A DNA stretch of 64,000 nucleotides. Source: Macrothele yani. Lineage: Eukaryota; Arthropoda; Arachnida; Araneae; Macrothelidae. The DNA is taken from assembly GCA_039090855.1 (NCBI GenBank), contig CM076997.1, positions 168,980,709 through 169,044,708 on the forward strand. The letters run 5' to 3'. Both the position numbers and the translations under genes were made by a program. Positions 52,561 through 63,535 of this stretch are shown here, one piece after another (the stretch's first letter is position 1; every line of letters starts with the position of its first letter). Below the pieces are notes generated by a model that was not told the DNA's origin, did not search any database, and worked only from the letters and a program-made list of their open reading frames with translations.

Positions 52561-53300
52561 CTGCGATTGACCAGGTGAGCGAGTTTGTGTATTTAGGAAG
52601 CATGTTTGATAGAGAGAACAAATTGGATGGTGAAATTAGCAGGCGAGTGAATTCTTCATTGAAAGCCATAGCTGCTCTGGGAGGTATTCACAGGAGTGAT
52701 GGGTTCCCTAGAGAGTCCCGCATGGCTGTGTATGAAAGTGTAATTGTTCCTACTCTGATACTCTGATGTATGGCAGTGAAACCTGGGTACTGCAGAAGAA
52801 ACATAGGAGTCGTTTGTGTGCTGGAGAAATGCGTTACTTACAAAACGGGGGTGGGGGTGGGGGGTGGCAAGACATGTTCCGATTGTGTGAGGAATGAAGA
52901 TGTGTTGCAGTTGTGTGATGTGAAGCAAAATGTTGTTAGCAAGGAGGAGACCAATATGCTTCGGTGGTTTGGCCATGTTGAAAGAATGAGTGATGAGATG
53001 TTTACTAAGAAAATATTTTTAGCCCAAGTGGCAGGAAGGAAAGGCAGAGGAAGGCCAAGGAAGACATGGGTGGATCAGATTCAGGAGTGTCTGCATGAGA
53101 AAATGATTATGAGTATGAAGTATAAAAGATCTTGTGTACAGCGTGTAATGGATATCAGTGAAGCCCGAGTTGTAAGTCAAGATCGCTGTAAATGGAGAAG
53201 TTTGATACAACAACAGTAAGTAAAAATATCTGGTAGTTTGTATTTCTTTTTGGAGCTAACCTCTGAATCTCAGAGAACAGCTTAGTGATATGCATGTATG
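52561..53300 (+). pseudogene. Family R LINE, 5'-truncated copy
   Basis: Covers only the last 210 codons: EFVYLGSMFDRENKLDGEIS, KETNMLRWFGHVERMSDEMF and GRKGRGRPRKTWVDQIQECL, then the family 3' UTR with GGAGCTAACCTCTGAATC and a GTATGTA end. The two halves are offset by a frameshift near 52760. Inserted in the CR1/Jockey-like LINE. Confidence 0.85.
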
Positions 53301-54231
53301 TACTAAAGATAACAAGGGTAACTCCCAAATATAAATCAGGCTCAAAAAATGATGCTAATAATTATCACCCCATTGCAAAACTGTCTATATTAACTAAAAT
53401 TTCAGAAAAACTAATACACACAAGATTAATAACATTTACACTAAAATATTATAGTATAAATAAAAATCAATTTGGCTTCCAACCCCATAAATCTACTGAA
53501 ATTGCAGTCCTTCATTTACAAAACACTATTCCAAAAAATTTGTCACTTAATAATATTACACTTTTTTAGATCTAACAAAAGCATTCGACACAATAAACCA
53601 TGAAATCCTTCTTCTTAAATTATATATTATGGGAATAAGGGGAATGCCTTAAAATTTATTCAAAACCTTTTTAACAAATAGACAACAATATACAAAAATT
53701 AATCAATTCCATTCCACTTTAGAGCAATCACAATATCGAGTCCCACAGGGATCGATTTTTGGGACCTTTGTTATTCAATTTATATATTAATGATATATTC
53801 ACCATAACACCAGACAATGATCTCATACTATAAGTTGATGATACAACACTACTTTTCAGTGGACATAATATAAATGACATTATTACTAAAATTAACACTT
53901 ATTTACATCTTTACTCAAATTAGCTAACTACTAACGAACTGATGATTAACATTTCTAAAACTAAGGCTATGGTCTTCACTAGACAGAGATCTGAACGGGT
54001 CATATCATAAATTTATTATTGGAAAATCAAATAATTGATATGGTACCACACGTTAATTACTTGGGAGTGATTTTTACCCATGACTTACATTGGAATAAAC
54101 ACATAGAAATACTTTCACATAAATTAACAAGAAATATTGGATTCATTAGTACACTATTAACAACTTGCTTAGTTAAAACACTAATTCTCCTGTATCACTC
54201 ATTAATTCAGACTCACATTAACTATTGCTAT
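53301..54231 (+). pseudogene. Reverse transcriptase palm of the CR1/Jockey-like LINE
   Basis: Reads ITRVTPKYKSGSKNDANNYH, PIAKLSILTKISEKLI, NQFGFQPHKSTEIAVLHLQN, LTKAFDTINHEIL, YRVPQGSIFGT and then a damaged active site (YKLMIQHYF-like, where YADD is expected near 53830), followed by NYLGVIFTHDLHWNKHIEIL. Multiple stops. It is the direct continuation of 52129-52560. Confidence 0.8.
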
Positions 54232-57200
54232 GGGCAGTCGTAGTGAGCGATGGGTTTGCCGCCTCGGGGCACTCCGTGGTAACAATGGCACACACAACAG
54301 CAACTAAGGCCTCTGTGAATCTTGGAGAGGTGCCAGCTAGTTCTGCGTGACATTGGCGAAAAGACACCCAACTTACTGGGTTTTGTTCCAGAATCCTTAG
54401 GTTGAATGACCAACTGGAATCCTCAGCTGTGGGCTAATCCCCCACACTGATGTACTTACCTGATTAAAAAGACAAAAAGAATTCAATATCCGGACTCAAC
54501 TGTGGGATATTGTAGAGAAGCACAGTCCACCACGGAATTGACTTGGACTTTCTAAACAGCGTATGAGAAAGAGATCTCGGCTGAGTGAATGTAAGATTGG
54601 TGTATAGAATACTAGAGGTATAAATGGCAAGATGAACGAGGTGATTGAGGAGATGAATAAGTATGGATTGGATGTGCTGTGTGTAAGTGAAACCAAAAAG
54701 AAGGAAATTGAAGTAGAAGAAGTGAATGGAACAGGGAGTATGTGGTCTGGAGTATTGGATAATGTGAAAGGACAGGCTGGTGTAGGTGTGATTTTAAGTG
54801 AAAAGATGAAGAACAACTTGATTCACTATAGTTGCATAAGTGAGAGAATTCTCTGGATTCGTTTGAAAATGAAACTTCAGAGAATCGTAATTGTTGTAGT
54901 GTATGCTCCTTGTGACTCTGAACTTTCTGATAAGAAGGAAGATTTCTGGAATGAGCTAAAAGCTGTTTTGAGCCAGTTTGGTGCTAAAGAAAAAGTTATA
55001 ATAGCAGGGGATTTCAATGCTAGAGTAGGTGTGCAGAATGCAATTTCTGACAATGTTCTGGGTAAGTTTAATGATCCTTGTGTGAATGATAATGGTGAAA
55101 GATTAATTGAACTCTGCATTGAGAATGGTTTGTGTGTATCTAATACATTTTTCAACCACAAGTATATCCACACATGTACTTGGGAAAATCGTACTCTTGG
55201 TCAAAAGAGTGTGATAGATTTTGTTGTCTACGATCAGCGTCTGAAACACTTAGTTGTTGACACCCGTGTGATGAGAGGTGCAGATGTTGGTTCTGATCAT
55301 TACTTGGTAGTGTCACGAGTGAAACTTAATGTTGGTTGGAGGAAAAAGAATAGGAAGAGACCCATGATAGAAAGAATAAAGGTTGATAGGATCCTTGAAG
55401 ATTATCAGGGTTACTCTGACTTTCTCAGAGAATGACTGAAAGAGCTGAAGTCTGGTGAGAGAGATGTAGAAAAGAATTGGGAATGTTTTAAGAACTGTGT
55501 TGTCACTGCTGCTAAAGAGGTATGTGGCACCACAATAGTGGGTAACAATAGAGGTGATGCTTGGTGGAATAGTGAAATTGAAGAGGCAGTAAAGAGAAAG
55601 AAGGAAGCCTATTTGGGGATGTTGCAAGGTAGAGTCTCTGTGGATGAATATTGCTCAAAGAAGCATGAAGCTGCTAAGCTGGTTTGCCAGAGTAAGGCAA
55701 AAAATAGAGGTAGAAGGTGGAAAGGCATGAACAGGCTTTTTGGAAAGATAGGAAGTATTTCTAGAAGTACATGAGACTCGGGAAAAATAAGGGAAACAAA
55801 GTTATAAGTTGTGTGAAGAATGAGATCGGGGAAATGATATGGGAGCCCAATGAGTTAAGTGAAAGATGGGGTGAATACTTCTGTGAGTTATTAGATCAGG
55901 AAAGCAAAGATGATTCTGAGACAGATGCAGATGATGTCACAATGAGGGATGAAAGCACAGGAGGGATCTCAAGAGAAGAAGTGTGTAAAGCTCTAAAATC
56001 TCTTCAGAATGGTAAGGCTCCGGGAGTTGATGGCATAACTGCTGAGATGTTAAAATATGGTGGTGACTCTGTAATTGACTGGTTAACTGAAATTTGCCAG
56101 TTGTGCTGGGAGTTAGGAATGGTCTCTCAGGATTGGAAGGTTGCTGTTATAGTTCCCTTGTATAAAAGAAAAGGTAATCAGACTGAATGCAAGAACTGTC
56201 GTGGTATTAGCGTACTAAGTGTGCCAGGGAAAGTGTTTGGTAAGGTTGTTATTGAAAAAGTACGGGGTTGTACATCAGAGAAAGTGTGGGTTGTTCAGAG
56301 TGGTTTTATGCCTGGTAAAGGCTGCACTAACCAGATTTTTGCATTACACACAATGATTGAAAAGTATGTGGCGGTTGGTAAGAAAGTTTTTGCTGCCTTC
56401 ATAGATTTAGAGAAAGCTTACAACCAAGTAAATAGGACACTTTTGTGGAAGGTATTAAATGAATATGGTGTTACTGGGAATCTACTTAATAGTGTAAAAG
56501 CCATGTATGCTGGTAGTAGAGCTTGTGTATGAGTGAATGGTGTTTTATCAAAATGGTTTTATATTGGTGCAGGAGTCAGACAAGGTTGTGTAATGTCACC
56601 ATGGCTGTTTAATATATTTATGGACGTGTGCATGTGTGATGCCAAAACAGATAGTGGTTTATGTCTTGGTGATATCTGTGTGTGCAGATTGCTGTATGCT
56701 GATGACACTGTCCTGTTGGTGGAGAGCGAAAGTGATTTGCAGAGTATGCTGTCTTGGATGTACAAAGTTTGCATGAAATTCAAACTGTGTATAAATACAG
56801 GAAACCCCAAAGTTATGGTGTTTGAGAGAGGAACTGGTAGCACTGAATGTAGTGTAAGTCTAAATGGCACTGTGATTGACCAGGAGAGTGAGTGAGTTTG
56901 TGTATTTAGGAAGCATGTTTGACAGACAGAACAAATTGGATGGTGAAATTAGTAGGCGAGTGAATTCTTCATTGAAAGCCATGGCTGCTCTGGGAGGTTT
57001 TCACAGGAATGATGGGTTCTCTAGAGTCCCAAATGGCTGTGTATGAAAGTGTAATTGTTCCTACTCTGATGTATGGCAGTGAAACCTGGGTACTGCAGAA
57101 AAAACATAGGAGTCGTGTGCTGGAGAAATGCGTTACTTATGGGGGGTTTGTGGCAAGACACGGTCTGATTGTGTAAGGAATGAAGACGTGTTGCAGTTGT

Positions 57201-57586
57201 GTGATGTGAAGCAAAATGTTGTTAGCAAGGAGGAGACCAATATGCTTTGGTGGTTTGGCCATGTTGAAAGAATGAGTGATGAGATGCTTATTAAGAAAAT
57301 CTTTTTAGCCCAAGTGGCAGGAAGGAAAGGCAGAGGAAGGCCAAAGAAGATATGGGTGGATAAGATTCAGGAGTGTCTGCATGACAAAAAGATTATGAGT
57401 ATGAAGTATAAAAGATCTTGTGTGCAGCGTGTATTGGATATCAGTGAAGCCCGAGTTGTATGTCCAGATCGTTGTGTATGGAGAAGTTTGATATGACAAC
57501 AGTAAGTAAAAATATCTGGTAGTTGTATTTCTTTTTGGAGCTAACCTCTGAATCTCAGAGAACAGCTAAGTGATATGTATGTATGT
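54232..57586 (+). mobile_element. Family R RTE-like LINE, nearly full length
   Basis: 3355 bp between direct repeats ATTAACTATTG (54221-54231 and about 57587-57597), inserted in the CR1/Jockey-like LINE. It has a 5' leader (54232-54600), endonuclease, RT, the characteristic C-terminal WFGHVERMSDEM motif, a 3' UTR and a GTATGTATGTA end. Three shorter copies occur at 47262-48720, 52561-53300 and 62740-63535. Confidence 0.9.
54600..57490 (+). pseudogene. Endonuclease-reverse transcriptase of family R LINE
   Basis: The frame opens KIGV*NTRGINGK (Trp to stop near 54606), then endonuclease motifs LDVLCVSETKKKEI, VVYAPCDSE, IIAGDFNARVG, VIDFVVYDQRL and GSDHYLVVSRVKL. A TGA at 55433 and another at 56530 each sit where CGA (Arg) fits, as expected of CpG decay. 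RT motifs: GKAPGVDGITAEML, AFIDLEKAYNQV, GVRQGCVMSPWLFNIF, RLLYADDTVLLVES. A stop/frameshift near 56893 precedes the C-terminal block RKGRGRPKKIWVDKIQECLH. A few repairs from open, so old but not ancient. Confidence 0.9.
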
Positions 57587-58326
57587 ATTAACTATTGATT
57601 TTTATCCTGGGGTCAAACAACTAAAACAAACTTAAATAAATTACAGGTATTACAAAATAAATGCATTAGATTAATAAACCTACTTTCAAAAGGAAGTACT
57701 GCTATGACAACACACATACATCCATATTTACACCCTCCAGTTCATCCTAATGATTTCCAAATCTTAACAATACATCAACTTTCCCATTACAGCCTAGGTA
57801 AAATTATGTTTCAAAGTCTTAAGATTAATATACATGTAGACTTAATTAAAATTAACTGCAACAGACATAACTACCAAACAAGAAATAGATTACCGCTTCG
57901 CCCAATACTGCTAAAACCCAGCTATTAAAACAAAGCTTGAATTACTCTGGACCGGATTATTGGAATTCATTACCTGTACACAACAAATATCAATGACCAA
58001 GATCTCTTTAAAAAAAACCCTTAAGAAACACTTACTGAGTTAGAAAATAAAAAATACTTTCCTTAATTAATCCAAACACCAATACTAATTAATCACTAAA
58101 AACACAAAGTCATTTCTAAATTTATTATTCTGAATTGGATTCATCTACTAAGGCCAAACTCGCCTGTCTTACAATTTGAGGGGACATATGGCTTGTCAGG
58201 ACTCCTAAGAGGCCTTTTCCCTTTGCTGTTCAATTAATTGCCTGTGTATGCATAATTTATTGTAACTTAATATTGTCATGTAAGAGCATAAATAAATAAT
58301 ATTATTATTATTATTATCATTATTAT
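57587..58326 (+). pseudogene. C-terminus and 3' end of the CR1/Jockey-like LINE
   Basis: Resumes the frame cut at 54231: NKLQVLQNKCIRLINLLSKG, then FQILTIHQLSHYSLGKIMFQ and NYQTRNRLPLRPILLKPSY, the usual LINE C-terminal block. The 3' UTR ends with CTGTGTATGCATAATTTATTGTA and an ATT-repeat tail. Confidence 0.8.
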
Positions 58327-58954
58327 GTCTTGATATTTACAGATGTTGAACGATGAACTTTACAAATAAAATTTGGTAGAAACTTGACAAAAGGTCTATA
58401 CACCAAAGGCCTAAAAATGAAGTGATACGTGTAAAGGTGTTACCTTGAAGGGCTGAAAAAAACAACAGCATAAAAGATGGTATTCTGGAATTAATGTAGC
58501 ACAGCTTTGTCCCCTTATTGCAGCTATCCTCAAACTAGTTTCGGCTTGCAGCTTTCAAGCCTAATATATCTAATTATTGATGTTATCAGTGAGTTGTTCA
58601 TTGCTAACTAATTATTGATGTTATCTGGCACTTTTAACAGCAGGCCACTGTGACGATTCTCGTTCTAAAATATGTTGCTGTCATCACTACACATCAATAC
58701 TTGTATTGACTGACTTTTGAGTATGGTGGCACCATCTTCATGTAATCACGTTTATCATTAACAGGTCCCAGTAGATGTTGCTGTTGCTCGTTCTTTCTTT
58801 CTAGCTAATTTTTTCTAATTTTTCTTTTTCTCCTGTTCGATTAGATATCTCCAGGCATAGGGCAAAGTCTATAGGTTTAGTACTATTACAGTTATTCTCG
58901 AGTGTCTTTTCTATTAAAAGCACCAGATAACATTGATGGCTTATTAGTTAGCAA

Positions 58955-59010
58955 TGAACAACTCACTGATGAAGGCTTGAAAGCTGCAAGCCGAAACTAG
59001 TTTGAGGATA
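58955..59010 (+). ncRNA. Hammerhead-ribozyme-like motif in the giant foldback element
   Basis: CTGATGA (58966-58972), one extra A, stem II GGCTTG/CAAGCC (58974-58979 with 58987-58992), GAAAC (58993-58997), TA loop, GT (59000-59001) and T59002 as the cleavage base. Stem I pairs CTCA (58962-58965) with TGAG (59003-59006). The same architecture as the Penelope motif at 558-638 but with different, still complementary, stem sequences. The left-arm counterpart (about 58540-58600) has about 20 extra bases in the core and is broken. Confidence 0.55.
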
Positions 59011-60118
59011 GCTGCAATAAGGGGATGAAGCTGTGCTACATTCATTCCACTGTAACCACGATAGTGATGGGGAATAAGTGACAACACAAAGACAGCCTGA
59101 AGAAGAAGAGTTTTCTCCGAAAATTTGCAAAAATAAAAAAAATTCCTAGTAGAATTCCCATAATAGTTGTTTTTGATTAGTAATTGAATTAAGAAATGAG
59201 GAAGCCTATTCTCAACATGAACCTTCTTTTACATTTTTTTTTTTTTTCAGCCCTTCAAGGGAACACTTTTTCACGTACCGTTTAATTTTTAGGCCTATGG
59301 TGTACAGTCCTTTTGTCAAGTTTCGACCAAATTTTATTCGTAAAGTTCATCGTTCAACATCTGTAAATATCAAGACTGGCAATAGTTGCAATAAGAAGAC
59401 GACATTTTTTTACTTCATTCAATCTGGAATGTCTTCTTCTGTGATGTTTTTTTTAACCTCGCAAAGTAACATCTTTTAACATATTGTTAATTTTTTAAGC
59501 CTAAGATATCTTACCCTATGTCAAGTTTCGTCCAAGGTATTTCCGTTTAGTTCATTGTTCAACATTTGTAAATACCCATCATACAAGACAGGACTGTTGT
59601 ACTTGATAACAACTATACCTCTTTTTTTGTTCAACAGTGCAAACAAATACCAGTCAATTATGACTAAGACTGTTCTCGCATTTTGGACCTGACTATCGAA
59701 TAATGTTTAGTGTTCAGCTCTTTGTTATTTTTCATTAGATGAAACTGTGCTTACGAAGTATTATGACAGCATTAAGAACAACTGAATTTAGTATATGTTA
59801 GATGTCACTCATAACAACGAAGTATACCTGGTGAAGTAAACCGCAAGGTGAGTTAATTTTCTTCTGTTTTTATAAGTATTGCTAATTGTTATAGCTATTG
59901 TTTACTGTTACAGCCTTTAATGATGTGGTACAGCTTTAGTGCTTCTTAAAAATAACGTGTGAAAGAGTATAATAAACTACAGAATTTATACGCTGCAATA
60001 ACGTTAAGTTAATTGTACAGCCACGTTGATAAACATTTTGATGTCATTAAAAAAAATATTTTATTCTTTGCTGACAAAAAAGAGAGTATGTTAAATGCTG
60101 TATTATAAACAGTCAATT

Positions 60119-60120
<2 letters not shown>

Positions 60121-60182
<62 letters not shown>
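60121..60182. repeat. CT dinucleotide microsatellite
   Basis: About 31 uninterrupted CT units. Confidence 0.98.
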
Positions 60183-60187
<5 letters not shown>

Positions 60188-60846
60188 ATATGTATACTTG
60201 GTGTATGCCTCTTAATGTGGTCATTTGGTTAAAGTTATTTAAATCATTAAATCCCAAACAGACATATCCCAGTACACAGAAAAATTGTTTATTGTAATAA
60301 TCACTTCAGTCAGTGTTATTAGTTTCCTGGAATAGGTGTATGTCAAATGACAAGGTATAAAAACATCTTGAAATAATGCTTTAGTGTTAGTTCAAATCAT
60401 ATTATTTGTCTTCAAAATCAGTAATGTTCTTTTTTGTAAAAAACAGTGATCTAAAATCTTATTTTTTTCTTTTCAACAATAACATAGGAAATGCATAAAA
60501 ATTATCAATATCTAAGTCTCAAAGAGACAGTGGCTATTTTATAAATAAGAAAACTGCAAAATTTGAGGAATTGCTGCAGTGCAATAAAGATTAATGCATA
60601 CACATAGAATGAGTGGTATCAAGATTGAACTCTGACTGTTCTGTAACTACAGCCTCAATCTTGTAGGTAAGAATGCCTTTTTTACTACTGGAGAGAGTTA
60701 CATGAATATGTTTTGAAAATTATTAATGTCTGTGCACGCTTCTTGGTCAGCAGTAATTTTCTAATACATTATGTCCTGAATTCTTTTCATTGCTGCTGAT
60801 GAGTGCAATGTAAAACAACACCACTCCAGAAAAGATTTTTTTATTT
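60183..60846. other. Nothing recognised
   Basis: Intron sequence between microsatellite and MITE, no open frame of note. Confidence 0.4.
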
Positions 60847-61046
60847 TATCTGAAGGCAATCGCATAAACACATACATACCTTTTTTACACACTTTAGTAC
60901 ATTTTTTGGTCGAGTCGACCACCCTCCCACGGCATTTTTTTTAGAGATACAAATTAAAAAATTGCTGTGGGAGGGTGGTTGACTTGACCAAAAACGTACT
61001 AAAGTGTGTAAAGAAGGTATGTGTTTATGCAGTTGCCTTCAGATAT
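60847..61046. mobile_element. MITE/foldback, ~200 bp
   Basis: TATCTGAAGGCAA(T/C) at 60847 and its complement at 61046 start ~88-bp arms, which share CACTTTAGTAC and CACCCTCCCAC. The spacer is about 25 bp and the ends are not coding. Confidence 0.85.
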
Positions 61047-61389
61047 CAAAATTTTGTACAAGTACGTTAATTCAACAATGAGGATACTTATTTGTATCGT
61101 CATAGTACAGATTGAACTCAGAGAAGAAATTGTTGTGACTTACTTTTCATGAATAGTTATGAACACCTACATATATGCAAGCACAAGTTAGTACCTAGAA
61201 ATAGTCCAATCCTGACCCACAGTGAGAAAAGCTGGTATGAAGTAAAAAAATTATGTCCACAAGTTCAATCTTAATGTGCAAAGATCACAATTTAATTCCA
61301 TTGTGTATGTATCTGTGTACATCCAGTTATATAGCACAAGTTAATTCTGTCATGCAAATACAAAGCAAGAATGTGCAGACCATACAAAC

Positions 61390-61585
61390 CTTCTTTAGAA
61401 TCATTGACAGCTTTGTTCTGATAGGTTATAACAAGATCTCTTCCCTGGACATATTGTAAAGTGAAGTTGTCTGAAGTTCCCAGCACAGTTATTTGTCCAT
61501 CTTTCTTGATTTCACAAACACTTACATCGCTTTGTGAATTACTATCATTGTTGCATCCATTTGTCACAGGGCCACAAATATTTAG
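61390..61585 (-). CDS. Exon A of cation-independent mannose-6-phosphate receptor-like gene
   Basis: On the minus strand the acceptor GTTTTATTTCAG precedes CTAAATATTTG at 61585, and the donor AAAGAAG|GTTTGT closes at 61390. Length 196 nt, phase 0 to phase 1, joining exon B in frame. The peptide starts LNICGPVTNGC and continues SVCEIKKDGQITVLGTSDNF, TLQYVQGRDLVITYQN: the N-x-C-G-P, C-x-I and final Tyr-containing strand of a CI-MPR repeat. Taken with exon B it completes one repeat and starts the next. The upstream exon was not found before 64000. Confidence 0.8.
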
Positions 61586-62739
61586 CTGAAATAAAACACA
61601 TAAGAAGTTTACCTGTTATTCATAGTTTAGAAGGTATATAATTTTCAAATGTGTACAGCCACTACTTGCTACATAATTAAATGCACAGAAGATTATTATC
61701 TCTTGAATAATAAATGTTAATAAGAACTGTGTCCTCGAAATAGTAATTTGAGCTAAAATGGTGGTGCTGATCATCACACACATTGCCAGAAAGGCTTTTA
61801 ACTTCTCTGTATATAAGACACAGACCAGAACATACCGCACAGAGGTTAAAAGAAAAAAAAAAGATGGGAGGCATGCAAAGCTATTTTGACTGTGTAACCT
61901 GGTACATGTTAGTGTAAATTTGCTAACAACTGAACAAAACTTAATACTACCTAAAAGGTTGACAAATTCTGTTTCTCATGAAGAACTTGGAGGAGGGGGG
62001 GTGAAAAAAATAGGAGAGAGAGACAGAGAACAGAGCAATCAATGCTATAATATAGAAGGTTTGATGGGAAGTTAGATTTCAAGCTTCATTTTAATAATTT
62101 AGCCTTGACTATTTTTAACATGAAAAATAAATTTGGTCTCCCGGAGTTACTGCAGATGTTTCAGATCCTTTAGTGTTATTCAGTGGCTCATTTCCAATGC
62201 TTTCATTGATGTTGCTTTTATTTTGCTGATTTTGGAAGGACTTTCAAACAATGTTGCTAGATTATGGATTTGATTGTTGTTGGATGTTTGGAAAAAATAT
62301 ATGCAATTTTTGTCTTTCATTGGCTAAAATAAACACTCTTGTTTAAAACATTTAAATAATTTTGTGGTTGATTTACAGCATTTATTTTGTAACACAAAAA
62401 ACTTTTTTTCACGAGTATTTCGTTGTTCGTTTCTTAGTCTCATATTTTGAACTTGATTTCAACTGGGCTTACAACTGCAATTTTCTTTGTTAATATAATA
62501 CACTGATTTGATCTTTGTTCTGGACAGACAGAGTGTGTGTGTGTTATTTTATTATTCCTTCAAATATTTTTGTCTTACATAATAAAGACAAGTAGTAAAT
62601 AAAAACCAAAATTTATGTAGTTGTCTTTGACTGTAATAGACTTTAAGTACACCAAACCACTCAAAGAACAAAGATCAGAACAGTGTATTAGAGAAACATA
62701 TAGAAAATTCCAATTCTAATACTAACTGCAATCAAGCAG
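61586..62739. other. Intron sequence, nothing recognised
   Basis: AT-rich, no repeat or gene supported. Confidence 0.4.
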
Positions 62740-63535
62740 AATGCACAAGGAACTGTTAGTACTAAATGCAAGATAAGCCTAAATGGCACAGAGATTGACA
62801 TGGTGAATGAGTTTGTATATTTAGAAAGCATGTTTGACAGAGAAAACAAAGTAGATGGCGAAATTAGTAGACGCGTGATTTCTTCTTTGAAAGTCATAGC
62901 TGTCTTAGGAAGATTTCACAGGAATGATGGTTTCTCAAGAGAGTCCCGAATGGCTGTAAATGAAAGTGCAATTGTTCCTACTGTGATGTATGGCAGTGAA
63001 ACCTTGGTACTGCAGAAGAGACGTAGGAGTCATTTGTGTGTTGGAGAGATGCGTCACTTATGGGAGAGTTTGTGGCAAGACTCTCTGATTGTGTGAGGAA
63101 TGAAGATGTGTTGCAGTTGAGTAATGTGAAGCAAAATGTTGTTAGCAAATTAGAGACTAATATTCTGAGATGATTTGGCCATGTTGAAAGAATGAGTGAT
63201 GAGATACTAAGAAAAATGTTCAGCCCAAGTGGCAGGAAAGAAAGGTACAGGAATGCCAAGGAAATCATGGGAGAACCACATTCAGGAGTACCTACAAGAG
63301 AAAAAGATTATGAGTATGAAGTACACATAATCTTTTTCTCATGTATGATAGCATGAAGTCATGTGATGGATGTCAGTGAAGCTCAAACTGCTCACCAAGA
63401 TTGCTGTAAATAGAGACATTTGATACAGCAACAGTAAATAAATACTCAGTTAAACATTTATTTGGCAGATTTACTTTCTTTGTGGAGCAAACCTCTGAAT
63501 CAAAGAAAACAGCTTAGTGTGATCGACTGAATATC
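62740..63535 (+). pseudogene. Family R LINE, 5'-truncated copy
   Basis: Reads EFVYLESMFDRENKVDGEIS, RVISSLKVIAVLGRFHRNDG, then frameshifts to the HVERMSDEI block near 63180 and the family 3' UTR (CAAACCTCTGAATCAAAG). More diverged than the other three copies. Confidence 0.8.

Larger units (their letters stand above)
49458..58326 (+). mobile_element. CR1/Jockey-like LINE, itself split by three LINE insertions
   Basis: Exists in pieces: 49458-49698 (PWITSHLLNQINKKNRLYSK linker region), 52129-52560 (LNTGPGHNIHPIAIKHVAEL start of RT), 53301-54231 (RT palm) and 57587-58326 (C terminus, 3' UTR and an ATT-repeat tail at 58296-58326). Reading the pieces in order gives a continuous but decayed ORF2. 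The insertions are 49699-52128, 52561-53300 and 54232-57586. Confidence 0.75.
48820..60017. mobile_element. Giant foldback element (~950-1100 bp arms), split by a LINE
   Basis: Left arm 48820-49457 plus 58327-58640; right arm 58905-60017 inverted. Matching blocks include GTTTATTATACT, AACCACATCATTAAAGG, ATGTTGAACGATGAACTTTAC, CTTATTGCAGCTATCCTC and AACTAGTTTCGGCTTGCAGC. The LINE at 49458-58326 lies between two halves of the left arm, and the right arm shows the uninterrupted junction (around 59370-59385). The central loop is about 270 bp. No coding capacity found. A hammerhead-like motif lies in the right arm. Confidence 0.8.

Noticed and set aside
61616..61840. Candidate upstream exon of the receptor-like gene
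   Set aside because: No acceptor/donor pair with phase 0 exit and no CI-MPR-like peptide.
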